From positions 2,108,001-2,172,000 of the forward strand of contig NZ_CP007145.1 in the NCBI RefSeq assembly GCF_000576555.1: DNA of 64,000 nt, given 5' to 3'. Positions within the stretch are counted from its first letter, which is position 1. Every line of letters starts with the position of its first letter. The notes beneath the pieces are model-generated. The model had not been told where the DNA came from, ran no database searches, and saw nothing but the letters and a program-made list of their open reading frames with translations. Origin of the DNA: Hymenobacter swuensis DY53 (lineage in GTDB: Bacteria > Bacteroidota > Bacteroidia > Cytophagales > Hymenobacteraceae). Below are positions 43,156 through 51,633 of the stretch, piece by piece. A program made the translations under genes and the position numbers.

Positions 43156-44436
43156 ATGCAGGAAGATTTCCTTCACTATGTCTGGCAGCACCAGTATTTC
43201 GATAAAGCGGAACTACAAACGGAGGACGGACAGCCCATTACTGTGCTACGCCCCGGGCACCGCAACTCCGATGCCGGCCCCGACTTCCTGAACGCCCGCC
43301 TGCGCCTGGGCGAGGTGGAATGGAACGGGGCCGTGGAAATTCATCTGCGGGCCTCTGACTGGCACCGCCACCAACACCAGACCGACCCCAAGTACGACCA
43401 GGTAATTCTGCACGTGGTGTATACGGCCGATGCGTCGGTGCAGCGCACCAATGGCTCCATGATTCCGGCGCTGACCCTGGCTCCACGGTTGCCGGCCAGA
43501 CTGTTGGCCGCCTACGAGCAGCTGCAGAACCAGCCGGTGGAACGATTGCTGCCTTGTGCCCCCCTACTACCCCAAGTATCGGAGCTGACGCGGACCATGA
43601 TGCTGGGCCGGGTGCTGCTGGAGCGGGTGGACCAAAAGGCTGACCGCCTCACCGAGCTGCACACTCAACTTGCCCACGACTGGGAGGCCACGACCTGGCA
43701 CGCGCTGGCCGCCGCCTTCGGCTTCCAGAAAAACACCGAGCCGATGAGCCGCTTGGCCAAAGCAGTTCCCTTGTCGCTGCTCCGCCGTCACCGCCACGAT
43801 GCCCACCAGCTGACTGCCCTAGTGCTGGGGCAGGCTGGCTTTCTGGACGATGCGCTGCCGGACGACTACAGCCGGCAACTCCGCACCGAATACGAGTTCC
43901 TGCGCCATAAGTACAACCTGCATGGCACGGCGCTGGCTGCGCATGAGTGGAACTTCCTGCGGCTGCGGCCTGCCAACTTCCCCACGGTGCGCCTGATACA
44001 GCTACTGGCCCTGCTGCATGTCCGCCCCATGCTGTTTGATGCCCTACTCACGGCGCAAAGCGTGCGGGCTCTGGAACAGTTCTTCGGCGCGCCGCTACCT
44101 GATTACTGGCAGACCCACACCCGCCCCGGCAAACCGGGCAAAACGGCCCCGCTGGGCCGTAGTAGCGTACACCTGCTCATCACCAATCTGGTAGTGCCGT
44201 TGCGGGTGGCGTATGCCCGTTCCTTGGGGAATATGGAGCAGGTGGAAGCGGCCGTGAGCCTGCTCGACCAGCTGCCGCCCGAGCACAATCACTACACGGA
44301 AGAGTACGAAACAGCCGGCTTCCGCAACACCTCCGCCGCCGATTCGCAAGCCTTACTAGCTCTGCAGCGGGGCTATTGCGCGTCGCGCCACTGCGTGCAC
44401 TGCGGTATCGGGAGTGCGCTGTTACAGCGCAAGTAA
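43156..44436 (+). CDS. DUF2851 family protein
   Basis: 426 residues, soluble, no signal peptide. The DUF2851 signature is plain at the N terminus: MQEDFLHYVWQHQYFD, ITVLRPGHRNSDAGPDFLNA, WNGAVEIHLRASDWHRHQHQTDPKYDQVILHVV. The acidic/histidine cluster in the last segment (VEIH...SDW...H...D..YD..ILHVV) recalls metal-dependent nucleases, but this is only a resemblance. The C terminus holds a CASRHCVHCGIG cysteine cluster that could bind metal. Function unknown; the family is almost confined to Bacteroidota. ATG at 43156 chosen over a TTG at 43138. Confidence 0.9.
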   Translation: MQEDFLHYVWQHQYFDKAELQTEDGQPITVLRPGHRNSDAGPDFLNARLRLGEVEWNGAVEIHLRASDWHRHQHQTDPKYDQVILHVVYTADASVQRTNGSMIPALTLAPRLPARLLAAYEQLQNQPVERLLPCAPLLPQVSELTRTMMLGRVLLERVDQKADRLTELHTQLAHDWEATTWHALAAAFGFQKNTEPMSRLAKAVPLSLLRRHRHDAHQLTALVLGQAGFLDDALPDDYSRQLRTEYEFLRHKYNLHGTALAAHEWNFLRLRPANFPTVRLIQLLALLHVRPMLFDALLTAQSVRALEQFFGAPLPDYWQTHTRPGKPGKTAPLGRSSVHLLITNLVVPLRVAYARSLGNMEQVEAAVSLLDQLPPEHNHYTEEYETAGFRNTSAADSQALLALQRGYCASRHCVHCGIGSALLQRK

Positions 44437-44459
44437 GCCCGGGAGTTGGATGCGGCGGT

Positions 44460-44467
44460 TACCTTTG
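44460..44467 (+). promoter_or_regulatory. TAnnTTTG motif before the polytopic membrane gene
   Basis: TACCTTTG, 24 bases before the GTG at 44492, supporting that start and a separate transcript from DUF2851. Confidence 0.45.
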
Positions 44468-44491
44468 AGGCGAGTTTAACCAATTCGCCTT

Positions 44492-45763
44492 GTGCTGCCG
44501 AAAGTTCTTCTTGCGCTGAGCCTCAATGCCGGGCTGTTGTGGCTGTTGCTGCGCTGGCTGCCGCGTGTGCGGCAGTTGCCGGTAGTAGGCCGCTGGGTGC
44601 TCCCGACGCTGGGCCTCAAGCTGGTAGCCACCGGGTTGTCGGTACTACTACTGAGTGAGGACGCCAAGTACTTTCTGCTGTGGGCGGCCCGCCTGAATCA
44701 GCAGCTCTGGCTGGCTCCGGGGCAGTGGCTACACATGCTTTTTACCGATGCCTTCGTGTGGGACAGTTGGAAGCTGGTATTTCATGGCTTTTCCAACACG
44801 CTGTTCATCATCAAACTGCTTTCCGTCCTGAACCTGGCCAGTTTGGGCAATGCGCTGCTGAATGGCTGTTATCTGTCGTTATTCAGCTTTATGGGTAGCT
44901 GGGAGCTGATACGACAGTTGCGGCTGCGTTGGCCGGCCGCCGCGCCGGGGCCCGGGGTAGTTGCCTTTCTGCTTTGGCCCACGGTGGTATACTGGACTTC
45001 CGGCCTTACCAAGGAAAGCTTGTTGGTGGGTAGTGGGGCATTGGTGCTGGCCTTGGTCATTCAGTTGGGCTACGGCAAGTCCGGTGCCACAGGCCGGGCC
45101 GTGGTGGCATTGTTTGTTGTCAGCCTGCTGCATTTCAAGATGCGCTATTTCTTCGCGGTAGTGCTTTTCGGGACGCTGGCGGGGCTGGCCCTGATTCTGG
45201 TGGTGCAGCGTTTGGAAGGCGCACGAAGCCGTTTGGCGCAAACGGTACTTATGCTGCTACTGCTGACGGGTGGCGGGTGGGCGGCCAGTGAAGTCAGCCC
45301 CGTGTTCCGGGCCAACAAATTCACCTCCCAACTCCAGCGCAACTACTCCGATTTGCTGAAGTCGTCCCGGTACCGGCCCCATCTGGAGTACCCTGCCTTG
45401 CAGCCTACTACTGCCAGTGTCATCCGGCACGCGCCGTTGGCCGTGGCCAGCACGTTGGCGCGGCCCTGGCCGTGGGAAGGAGGTACCCTGCTCTACGTAA
45501 TAGCCGGGCTGGAAAACCTGGGGCTGCTGCTGGTGCTACTGCTAGCGGTGGTGGCTGTAGTGCGGCAGCGGCCCGGGCGGCTGCCGTTTGCGCTGGTGCT
45601 GGCTCTGTTGGTATACTGCTTGGTACTAGCGTCCCTGTTGGGGCTCACCACGCCCAATCTGGGCACGCTGAATCGATACCGCGTCACGTTTCTGCCGTTT
45701 CTGCTGCTGCTGGCGCTGCAGAACGAATATGCTGCCCGTCTGCTCCGGCGCTTCGGGCTGTAA
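44492..45763 (+). CDS. Polytopic membrane protein of unknown function
   Basis: 423 residues with ten or more hydrophobic segments and a GTG start supported by a TACCTTTG motif 24 bases upstream. No family recognised. Notable features are an extracytoplasmic-looking loop DAFVWDSWKLVFHGFSNTLF, the motif VVYWTSGLTKESLL, and LHFKMRYFFAVVLF. The pattern (loops with conserved-looking D/W/K/E between helices; KESLL) resembles bacterial oligosaccharide or polysaccharide membrane enzymes, but this is only an impression. The downstream gene is a sugar-type acyltransferase on the same strand with its own promoter motif. Confidence 0.75.
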   Translation: MLPKVLLALSLNAGLLWLLLRWLPRVRQLPVVGRWVLPTLGLKLVATGLSVLLLSEDAKYFLLWAARLNQQLWLAPGQWLHMLFTDAFVWDSWKLVFHGFSNTLFIIKLLSVLNLASLGNALLNGCYLSLFSFMGSWELIRQLRLRWPAAAPGPGVVAFLLWPTVVYWTSGLTKESLLVGSGALVLALVIQLGYGKSGATGRAVVALFVVSLLHFKMRYFFAVVLFGTLAGLALILVVQRLEGARSRLAQTVLMLLLLTGGGWAASEVSPVFRANKFTSQLQRNYSDLLKSSRYRPHLEYPALQPTTASVIRHAPLAVASTLARPWPWEGGTLLYVIAGLENLGLLLVLLLAVVAVVRQRPGRLPFALVLALLVYCLVLASLLGLTTPNLGTLNRYRVTFLPFLLLLALQNEYAARLLRRFGL

Positions 45764-45814
45764 GCAGCTGTTGGGCCGGAATCGGTAGAATGCCCGCAAC
45801 CACCCGGCAACCCG

Positions 45815-45822
45815 TATCTTTG
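45815..45822 (+). promoter_or_regulatory. TAnnTTTG motif before the acyltransferase gene
   Basis: TATCTTTG, 54 bases before the ATG at 45876. Confidence 0.4.
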
Positions 45823-45875
45823 CGGCTGATTTTCTGAAAACTCACCGGCCACCTGCTGGTCGCTTCTCAATACCA

Positions 45876-46508
45876 ATGGAAAACCCCGTAATCATCTTGG
45901 GCGCGCAGGCTGTTGGCACCGCTGCCCTCGATGCCTTTCAAAGCAACGACGTAGTAGTGTACTGCCTGCTCGATGACAAAGCCGAACTGCAGAACACCGA
46001 ATTGAACGACGTGCCCGTGATGGGCAACACCGACGACAAAGAGCTGCTCAAGCTGTTGGGCAAGAAGTGCGAAGTATTTGTGGCCACCGAGGATACGGCC
46101 AGTCGCCGCAGCCTCACCAACATGCTGCGCGAGGAATACACCGTAGCCCCCGTAAATGCTATTCACCAGCGCGCCAGCGTTTCGGCGCACGCCTGGCTGG
46201 GCCACGGTAACCTTATCGGGGCCAACGCCGTGGTAGCCGGCACCGCCAAACTCGGTGACGGTTGCATTGTGGGGCCGAACGCCGTGCTGGACGTGAAAGT
46301 GGAGGTGGGCGACTACGCGCAGCTCGGGGCCGGGGTCATCCTTAATGCCGATGTGCAGGTAGGCGAGCTGGCCTTCATCGGGGCTGGGGCCGTAGTAGTG
46401 GCCGGGGTGAAAATCGGGGCCAAAGCCCGCGTCGGGGCCGGCTCCGTTGTTGTAGCTGACGTTCCTGCCAACCAGACCGTATTCGGCAACCCGGCGCAGA
46501 AAGTATAG
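45876..46508 (+). CDS. NeuD/PglD-like sugar O-/N-acyltransferase
   Basis: 210 residues. The N-terminal ~80 residues form a Rossmann-like nucleotide-sugar-binding domain (VIILGAQAVGTAALDAF), and the rest is a left-handed beta-helix of hexapeptide repeats (ASVSAHAWLGHGNLIGANAVV, LGDGCIVGPNAVLD, IGAKARVGAGSVVVADVP, ending VFGNPAQKV). Family members acetylate amino sugars for glycans or sialic-acid-like sugars using acetyl-CoA; the catalytic His would be in the AHAWLGHGN segment. There is no sugar cluster nearby, so the substrate is open. Confidence 0.85.
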   Translation: MENPVIILGAQAVGTAALDAFQSNDVVVYCLLDDKAELQNTELNDVPVMGNTDDKELLKLLGKKCEVFVATEDTASRRSLTNMLREEYTVAPVNAIHQRASVSAHAWLGHGNLIGANAVVAGTAKLGDGCIVGPNAVLDVKVEVGDYAQLGAGVILNADVQVGELAFIGAGAVVVAGVKIGAKARVGAGSVVVADVPANQTVFGNPAQKV

Positions 46509-46511
46509 AGC

Positions 46512-46598
46512 CAAGAACTCAGACGATAGGAGTGACAATTAAGCTCATACTGATGAAGTATCAGTTCTCACTTCTAACCTCTCATTTCTATAAATTAA
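46512..46598. repeat. Word-built imperfect repeat before trhO
   Basis: AGAACTCAGACGATAGGAGTGA-like words on the left, and GTTCTCACTTCTAACCTCTCA-like complements on the right, give a loose stem between the acyltransferase gene and trhO (same strand). Confidence 0.45.
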
Positions 46599-46600
46599 GC

Positions 46601-47563
46601 ATGGACTACCTCGTTCTACTGTACTACTGTTACACGCCCATCGAGAATCCGGAGCAGTTCCGGGAGGAGCACCATCGGTTGTGCTTGGGGCTGAACCTGC
46701 TGGGCCGCATCATTGTGGCTGCCGAGGGGTTGAACGGCACCGTATCGGGCCGCCGGGAGGATTGCGAAGAATACATGCGTCTGGTGAAGGCCGACCCGCG
46801 CTTTGCTACCCTGGAGTTCAAGGTGGAAGAGGCACCGGCCCACACCTTCCAGAAGCTGCACGTGCGCGTGAAAGCGGAAATCGTGCATGTGGGTTTGCCG
46901 CACATCAAGCCCTATGAGCGTACCGGCATTCATCTCTCGCCCACCGAATTCCGCGACCTGAAAAACCAGGACGACGTGGTGGTGCTCGACGTGCGCTCCG
47001 ACTACGAGCACAGCCTCGGCCGCTTCAAAAACGCCGTGACGCTGGACATTGAGAACTTCCGGGAGTTTCCGGAGAAGGTGCAGGAGCTGGAGCAGTACCG
47101 GGGCAAGAAAATCCTGACCTACTGCACCGGCGGCATCAAGTGCGAAAAAGCCTCGGCCTTTCTGCTGGAACAAGGTTTCGAAGACGTGTACCAGCTGCAC
47201 GGCGGTATCATTAAGTACGGACTGGAAGCCGGCGGCGAGGATTTCGACGGTAAATGCTACGTGTTCGACGGCCGCGTGGCGGTGGAGGTGAACAGTATCA
47301 ACCCCACCGTCATCAGCCAGTGCCACCACTGCCACACGCCCTCCGACCGGATGGTAAACTGTGCCAACCCGCATTGTAACGCCCACGTACCGCTCTGCGA
47401 AGCCTGCGGCCAACAATTGCAAGGTGCCTGCTCCACCACCTGCCAGACGCACCCCGACAAGCGAGCCTACGACGGTACCGGCAACTACCCCAAGGTCAGC
47501 AACCACTACAGCCCCGAGCAGGGGTTGATATCCTACCGTGCCCCTTCGGGAATTAAGTATTAA
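46601..47563 (+). CDS. trhO: tRNA uridine(34) hydroxylase, rhodanese family
   Basis: 320 residues. N-terminal UPF0176 acylphosphatase-like domain (~1-95: VAAEGLNGTVSGRREDCEEYM) followed by a rhodanese domain with active-site Cys175 in ILTYCTGGIKCEKASAFL and a C-terminal cysteine-rich tail (CHHCHTPSDRMVNC, CEACGQQLQGACSTTC) that may bind zinc. TrhO hydroxylates U34 of tRNA using O2, giving ho5U for wobble decoding. ATG at 46601 fits the family; the longer frame from 46532 covers a repeat. It is followed by a nucleoside phosphorylase on the same strand across a repeat. Confidence 0.93.
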   Translation: MDYLVLLYYCYTPIENPEQFREEHHRLCLGLNLLGRIIVAAEGLNGTVSGRREDCEEYMRLVKADPRFATLEFKVEEAPAHTFQKLHVRVKAEIVHVGLPHIKPYERTGIHLSPTEFRDLKNQDDVVVLDVRSDYEHSLGRFKNAVTLDIENFREFPEKVQELEQYRGKKILTYCTGGIKCEKASAFLLEQGFEDVYQLHGGIIKYGLEAGGEDFDGKCYVFDGRVAVEVNSINPTVISQCHHCHTPSDRMVNCANPHCNAHVPLCEACGQQLQGACSTTCQTHPDKRAYDGTGNYPKVSNHYSPEQGLISYRAPSGIKY

Positions 47564-47686
47564 GAATGAAGAATTGAAAATGCCTGCTTTTAAAGCGTAC
47601 GAGCACAATAACAGCCAGTGCGTTTTGAGAGCATTCACGTTTGATTCCTGCCACTTTTAATTTTTAATTCTCAATTTTTAATTCCC
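47548..47686. repeat. Word-built hairpin (AATTAAAAATT type)
   Basis: GGGAATTAA (47548-47556) is complementary to TTAATTCCC (47678-47686); inside, AATTAAGTATTAAGAATGAAG faces TTTTAATTTTTAATTCTCAA. It overlaps the 3' end of trhO and ends 16 bases before the nucleoside phosphorylase gene. Confidence 0.65.
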
Positions 47687-47702
47687 TAAAATCCCCCCAC
47701 CC

Positions 47703-48575
47703 ATGCCCATTGCCGAATCGGAGCTGATCCTGAATAAGGACGGCAGCATTTACCACCTGAACCTGCAACCCGACCATATTTCTGACACCATCATCACCGT
47801 GGGCGACCCGGAGCGGGTGCCTTCCGTGAGCCAGCACTTCGATTCCATCGAAACCCAGATCCACAAGCGCGAATTTGTGACGCACGTAGGCTACTACAAG
47901 GGCAAGCGCATCACCGTTATTAGCACCGGCATGGGTACTGATAACATTGATATTCTGATGAATGAGCTGGATGCGCTGGTAAATGTGGACCTCGTGACGC
48001 GCGAGCCCCGGCCGCTGGAGGAACGCATCAATCTGCGCATCATCCGGGTGGGTACCAGCGGCTCGCTGCAGGCCGATATTCCGGTGGGCTCCCTGCTGGC
48101 CTCGGAGCACGCCGTGGGCCTCGACTCGCTGATGCAGTTTTATCCGCTGGTGGAAACCGGGCTGGAAGTGGAAGTGGCTACCGGAATTCAGAAGGCGCTA
48201 CAGCTCGATTATCGCCCGTACTGCGTGCGCGGCTCCGATTTGCTGCGCGAGCAGATCGGGTTTGATATGGTGATGGGCAACACGCTCACCTGCCCGGGCT
48301 TCTACGGCCCCCAGGGCCGCGTGCTGCGCCTCGATCTGCGCCTGCCCACCCTGATTCAGCAGTTCCAGCAGTTCCGCCACCAGAGTGCCGAGGGCGAATT
48401 CCGTCTAACTAACTTCGAGATGGAAACGGCCGGCTACTATGCTCTGGGCCGTATGCTGGGCCACGAGGTACTCTCCCTGAACGCCATTGTGGCCAACCGT
48501 GCCACCGGCGAATTCGCCACCAATTCCGACGAAGTCGTAAATAGCCTCATCCAGAAAACCCTGGACCGTCTCTAA
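47703..48575 (+). CDS. Nucleoside phosphorylase (uridine phosphorylase-like)
   Basis: 290 residues of the PNP/UDP family. Phosphate-binding segments ITVGDPERVP and VISTGMGTDNIDI, then IIRVGTSGSLQADIPVG, and the nucleoside-binding FEMETAGYYALGRMLGHEVLSLNAIVANRATGEF near the end. It cleaves a nucleoside to base plus ribose-1-phosphate for salvage; uridine is the most likely substrate but this is not certain. ATG 47703 is the only good start. A perfect hairpin terminator lies 22 bases after the stop. Confidence 0.9.
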   Translation: MPIAESELILNKDGSIYHLNLQPDHISDTIITVGDPERVPSVSQHFDSIETQIHKREFVTHVGYYKGKRITVISTGMGTDNIDILMNELDALVNVDLVTREPRPLEERINLRIIRVGTSGSLQADIPVGSLLASEHAVGLDSLMQFYPLVETGLEVEVATGIQKALQLDYRPYCVRGSDLLREQIGFDMVMGNTLTCPGFYGPQGRVLRLDLRLPTLIQQFQQFRHQSAEGEFRLTNFEMETAGYYALGRMLGHEVLSLNAIVANRATGEFATNSDEVVNSLIQKTLDRL

Positions 48576-48597
48576 TCACGAATTTTCACTACGTGCA

Positions 48598-48639
48598 TAA
48601 AGCAAAACAGCTTGCCGAAAGGCAAGCTGTTTTGCTTTA
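48598..48639 (+). terminator. Intrinsic terminator, 19-bp perfect stem with GAAA loop
   Basis: Arms 48598-48616 and 48621-48639 (core CAGCTTGCC/GGCAAGCTG) with a GAAA tetraloop and TTTTGCTTTA on the 3' side, after the nucleoside phosphorylase gene. The symmetry means it can also act on the minus strand for the gene ending at 48714. Confidence 0.9.
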
Positions 48640-48713
48640 ACTGGATGACAGAAACGAGAACGGTGTCGTCCACAAAATCCGATCAATCCACTGTAATTCG
48701 AGGAAATCTGTGG

Positions 48714-49025
48714 TTAGTAGAAGTCGAAACTTACTACGGAGCGCAACGGCAACGCAATACCTGATTTAAGGGTTAGGTTTTCCTCATGGGTAGCCCAGAC
48801 GGTGGTATATACACGCTTGGTACTGCCATCGGCCGTTTGAAAATAGATGTCGAGCTTGCCGTGATAGGCATTGCCCAGCGTAGCAGCCCGCTCCGCATCG
48901 AAACGGCGGCGTTTCACTTCCAGCGGGTCAGTCAGCACGTCTTCAGTCGGAAAATGTAAAGTCGGAATCAATTCCTTATCGATGGTTTCAATAGAGGCAT
49001 CCGTCGGTTTGAGTTCGGGTATCAT
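48714..49025 (-). CDS. Small conserved-looking protein of unknown function
   Basis: 103 residues from ATG 49025. Soluble; an N-terminal acidic part (DASIETIDKELIPTLHFPTEDVLTDPLE), a basic stretch (VKRRRFDAERAATLGNAYHGK), and a C-terminal beta-rich part (LDIYFQTADGSTKRVYTTVWATHEENLTL ... VSFDFY) that looks like a small barrel. The last part resembles Bacteroidota proteins of unknown function that follow similar wording; I cannot name the family. It stands alone on the minus strand. Confidence 0.65.
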   Translation of the reverse strand: MIPELKPTDASIETIDKELIPTLHFPTEDVLTDPLEVKRRRFDAERAATLGNAYHGKLDIYFQTADGSTKRVYTTVWATHEENLTLKSGIALPLRSVVSFDFY

Positions 49026-49273
49026 GGTCTTGTCGGGAAAAGGTGGCGGTGGCAGTTGCAACCAACCGCAACATGTGAACTACCAGATGGGGAAACGATG
49101 AAGTGCCGGCAGTTACCATTTATGATATCTGCGGCAGATATTCCTACAGGTTTACGCAAGTATCCCAGCAAAAGTCTACCCATAACCGTGCCCGGTTCGC
49201 CGTTTTAATGCTCTCAGGCCGGCAGCACACAGATACTGTGGAAGTTAAAGCCCAGCCAAACCGTCCTATTAAT

Positions 49274-50299
49274 TTACAGGATTTCGGCCAGAAACGCCAT
49301 GGTATCCACCCCGTCGGCGTAATCGGTTACGCTGGGCTGCTGGGCTCGGCCGAACGGAAAGCTGCCCGGATATAGTCCGCCGCCCGACACCAGGCATTGC
49401 GTCTGGGCCGCCACATCAGTTAGCTGGTCGAGCAGGTCTATTTCGTTGGTGTAGGCGGCATGGTGCAGCACCGAAATGGGGGAGACGAGCTGGGCGCTGG
49501 GCGTCAGCAGCAGAAAGCCCGAATCAAGGTGCGGCACGCGGTTGACCAGCAGGATGCTCTTGTTGTAGTCGTAGTTGTTTTGGTAGCGGTTGTGCTCCAG
49601 CACGTGGTGCCAGGGCTGCAGGGCATCGAGCAGCGGCGTGAAATCGTACCCTTCAGGCACGTATAGCTTGCTCACGTTGCGGCAGCCCAGCCCGTAATAC
49701 CGGAAAATGTCCTCACCCAGCAAACCCAGGTCGTGGTCGGTTTCGCGGCCGGTGAGCACGGCCAGGCTGGTGCGGTTGCGACGGATGATGTTGGGCTTCT
49801 TGCCGAAGTAGTACTCAAAGTAGCGGGCCGTGTTGTCGGAGCCGGTGGCAATGAAGGCATCGGCCGCATTGAGTCGCTCGGCCAGTTGAATCCGGTCGGT
49901 GAAGCGGGGCTCCAGGCGCGTCAACTCGTCCAGCACCCAGCGCATGAGTACCGTATCATCTTTGCTGAGTTTGGCCAGCAGTTGGTGGCCCGATAGCAGC
50001 ACGCACAGCGCATCATGAAAGCCTACCAGCGGAATGTTGCCAGCCATGACTACCCCAATCAGGCGCGGGGTGGTAGGTTCCGGGGGGTAGCGGCCGGCCC
50101 AGGTGCGCAGCGCATCTTCCTGTAATAGGTGAGCAATGCCGTGCAACGCTACCAGCACGTTGGGGCGGTCGAACCAGTTGTTCTGGTTGCGGGCGCGGGC
50201 GGCCAGTTCGGTCAGCTCTTCGGCGTGGTCAACGGAAACCAGGGCCGTGAGGCGCTGGCCCAGGGCTACGAAAGCGGCAAGGCGGTCGGCGTAAAGCAT
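49274..50299 (-). CDS. LuxC-like acyl-CoA reductase
   Basis: 341-residue protein of the LuxC/aldehyde dehydrogenase-like acyl-CoA (acyl-protein) reductase family. Features: [27 protein letters not shown], the nucleotide-binding [27 protein letters not shown], and catalytic Cys206 in [19 protein letters not shown]. Such enzymes reduce fatty acyl thioesters to aldehydes with NADPH. There is no lux operon; in many Bacteroidota this gene is paired with a ferredoxin gene, as here, where the ferredoxin is divergent 168 bases away. Role unknown. ATG 50299 fits the family. Confidence 0.87.
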   Translation of the reverse strand: MLYADRLAAFVALGQRLTALVSVDHAEELTELAARARNQNNWFDRPNVLVALHGIAHLLQEDALRTWAGRYPPEPTTPRLIGVVMAGNIPLVGFHDALCVLLSGHQLLAKLSKDDTVLMRWVLDELTRLEPRFTDRIQLAERLNAADAFIATGSDNTARYFEYYFGKKPNIIRRNRTSLAVLTGRETDHDLGLLGEDIFRYYGLGCRNVSKLYVPEGYDFTPLLDALQPWHHVLEHNRYQNNYDYNKSILLVNRVPHLDSGFLLLTPSAQLVSPISVLHHAAYTNEIDLLDQLTDVAAQTQCLVSGGGLYPGSFPFGRAQQPSVTDYADGVDTMAFLAEIL

Positions 50300-50383
50300 A
50301 GGAGCGGGGGCGGGATAAAAGCCGGAAAGCAGAAAAACAAAATCAGCGCCGCGAAATTACTCAACTGTGTACGGCTTATTCCT

Positions 50384-50391
50384 AATTTTGC
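50384..50391 (+). promoter_or_regulatory. TAnnTTTG motif before the ferredoxin gene
   Basis: TAATTTTG in the ferredoxin/acyl-CoA reductase divergent region, 77 bases before the ATG at 50468. Confidence 0.4.
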
Positions 50392-50467
50392 CCGACCGCA
50401 TCCTGCCTTCGGCGGCTTGCGTACTCTCCCTGATTCGATTTTCTACTTTTTAACGACGACCAAGGCT

Positions 50468-50818
50468 ATGGCCATCATGATAACCGACGAGTGCATCAAT
50501 TGTGGTGCCTGCGAACCGGAGTGCCCGAATACGGCCATTTACGAAGGTGGGGCTGCCTGGCGCTGGGCCGATGGCACCAGCTTGAAGGATGTGCAGCAGG
50601 ACGGAGGCAAAGTGGTGTCGGGCGTGGCGCCACAAACGCCTGTTTCCGACGAGTACTACTACATCGTTTCGGATAAATGCACCGAGTGTGTGGGTTTTCA
50701 CGAGGAGCCCCAGTGCGCCGCCGTCTGCCCCGTAGACTGCTGCGTAGACGACCCCGACTACCGCGAGTCGCAGGACAAGCTGCTCAGCAAAAAGCAGTGG
50801 CTGCACCAAGAAGCCTAA
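50468..50818 (+). CDS. 2[4Fe-4S] ferredoxin (Allochromatium-type spacing)
   Basis: 116 residues, cytosolic. First cluster: C9, C12, C15, C19-P. Second: C71, C74, an eight-residue spacer, C83, C87-P, the spacing of Alvin-type ferredoxins; the other member cysteines C91-C92 follow. A ~50-residue insertion separates the two motifs, longer than in clostridial ferredoxins. It carries low-potential electrons. The divergent LuxC-like reductase and this gene share an intergenic region, a pairing common in Bacteroidota. ATG at 50468 chosen; the longer frame to 50129 overlaps the reductase gene. A strong bidirectional terminator follows. Confidence 0.92.
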   Translation: MAIMITDECINCGACEPECPNTAIYEGGAAWRWADGTSLKDVQQDGGKVVSGVAPQTPVSDEYYYIVSDKCTECVGFHEEPQCAAVCPVDCCVDDPDYRESQDKLLSKKQWLHQEA

Positions 50819-50873
50819 ATCACGGATTTAGATGGATTTTCCGGATTGCACGCATTTTTGCATTCGGGCTGTT

Positions 50874-50911
50874 CAACAAAAAAGCCTCCTGAACAGGAGG
50901 CTTTTTTGTTG
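50874..50911. terminator. Bidirectional terminator between ferredoxin and aat genes
   Basis: 18-base perfect inverted repeat (core AAAAAAGCCTCCTG/CAGGAGGCTTTTTT, 50874-50891 and 50894-50911) with T-runs on both strands. Confidence 0.9.
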
Positions 50912-50961
50912 GGTATGGATTGGCGGGCCGCCGACACTTATTAACTTAATCTGCGGTCGGG

Positions 50962-51633
50962 CTAAGCGCCGAAGTGGAGGGTGCGGCCGGCGGCCTGTTC
51001 GTGGGCCAGCAAAGCCAGAAACTCGTGGCGACTGACTTCCTCAGCCCCCAACGCGGCAAGGTGGGGTGTCAGCTGCTGAATATCGAGCAGACCCACGCCT
51101 TGTCGGCGCAGGGCATCGGTCAGAGCCAACAGGGCCAGTTTGGAGGCGTTGGGACGATAGTGAAACATACTCTCACCGGCAAATACGCCCTGCACGGCCA
51201 CGCCGTAGAGGCCGCCCACCAGCGTGGGGCCTTCCCACACCTCCACGCTGTGCGCGTAGCCGGCCTGGTGCAGGGCCGTGTAGCCGCGCAGCAGCTGGGG
51301 CGTAATCCAGGTGCCGTCTTGGCCGGGGCGGGGCTGCTGCCGGCAGGCGCGCATCACTTGTTCAAATGCCTCGTTGAAGCTGATGCGCCAGGTTGACTGC
51401 CGTTGTACCCGCGCCAAGGAACGTCCTACGTGCAGCCGCTCCAGCCGCAGAATGCCGCGCCGGGGAGGGCAGAACCAGGGTAGCACCGGCCATTCTGGTA
51501 CCGGCCACGGAAATATACCGAGGCTGTAGGCCGCCACCAGGTTTTCGACAGTGGCCGCTCCGCCCGCCAGCACCAAGCCCTCCAGCGAGTCGTCGGCGGC
51601 CGCATCGGGGTCGGCGGGGAAGGGCAGGAGCAT
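50962..51633 (-). CDS. aat: Leucyl/phenylalanyl-tRNA-protein transferase
   Basis: About 223 residues. Adds Leu or Phe from aminoacyl-tRNA to N-terminal Arg/Lys of proteins, marking them for ClpAP degradation (N-degron pathway). Family motifs are clear: GLVLAGGAATVENLVAAYSLGIFPWP, LPWFCPPRRGIL, FNEAFEQVMRACRQ, WITPQLLRGYTALHQAGYAHSVEVW, LVGGLYGVAVQGVFAGESMFH and LLDIQQLTPHLAALGAEEVSRHEFL. The ATG at 51633 overlaps the stop of the upstream amidotransferase gene by one base (TGATG), so translation is probably coupled; the longer frame to 51711 is disfavoured. Confidence 0.95.
   Translation of the reverse strand: MLLPFPADPDAAADDSLEGLVLAGGAATVENLVAAYSLGIFPWPVPEWPVLPWFCPPRRGILRLERLHVGRSLARVQRQSTWRISFNEAFEQVMRACRQQPRPGQDGTWITPQLLRGYTALHQAGYAHSVEVWEGPTLVGGLYGVAVQGVFAGESMFHYRPNASKLALLALTDALRRQGVGLLDIQQLTPHLAALGAEEVSRHEFLALLAHEQAAGRTLHFGA

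Noticed and set aside
49103..49273. Small plus-strand open frame and an ATATCTGC/GCAGATAT palindrome in the gap after the 48714-49025 gene
   Set aside because: The frame has no protein-like features and the palindrome (49125-49141) alone is too short to call an operator.
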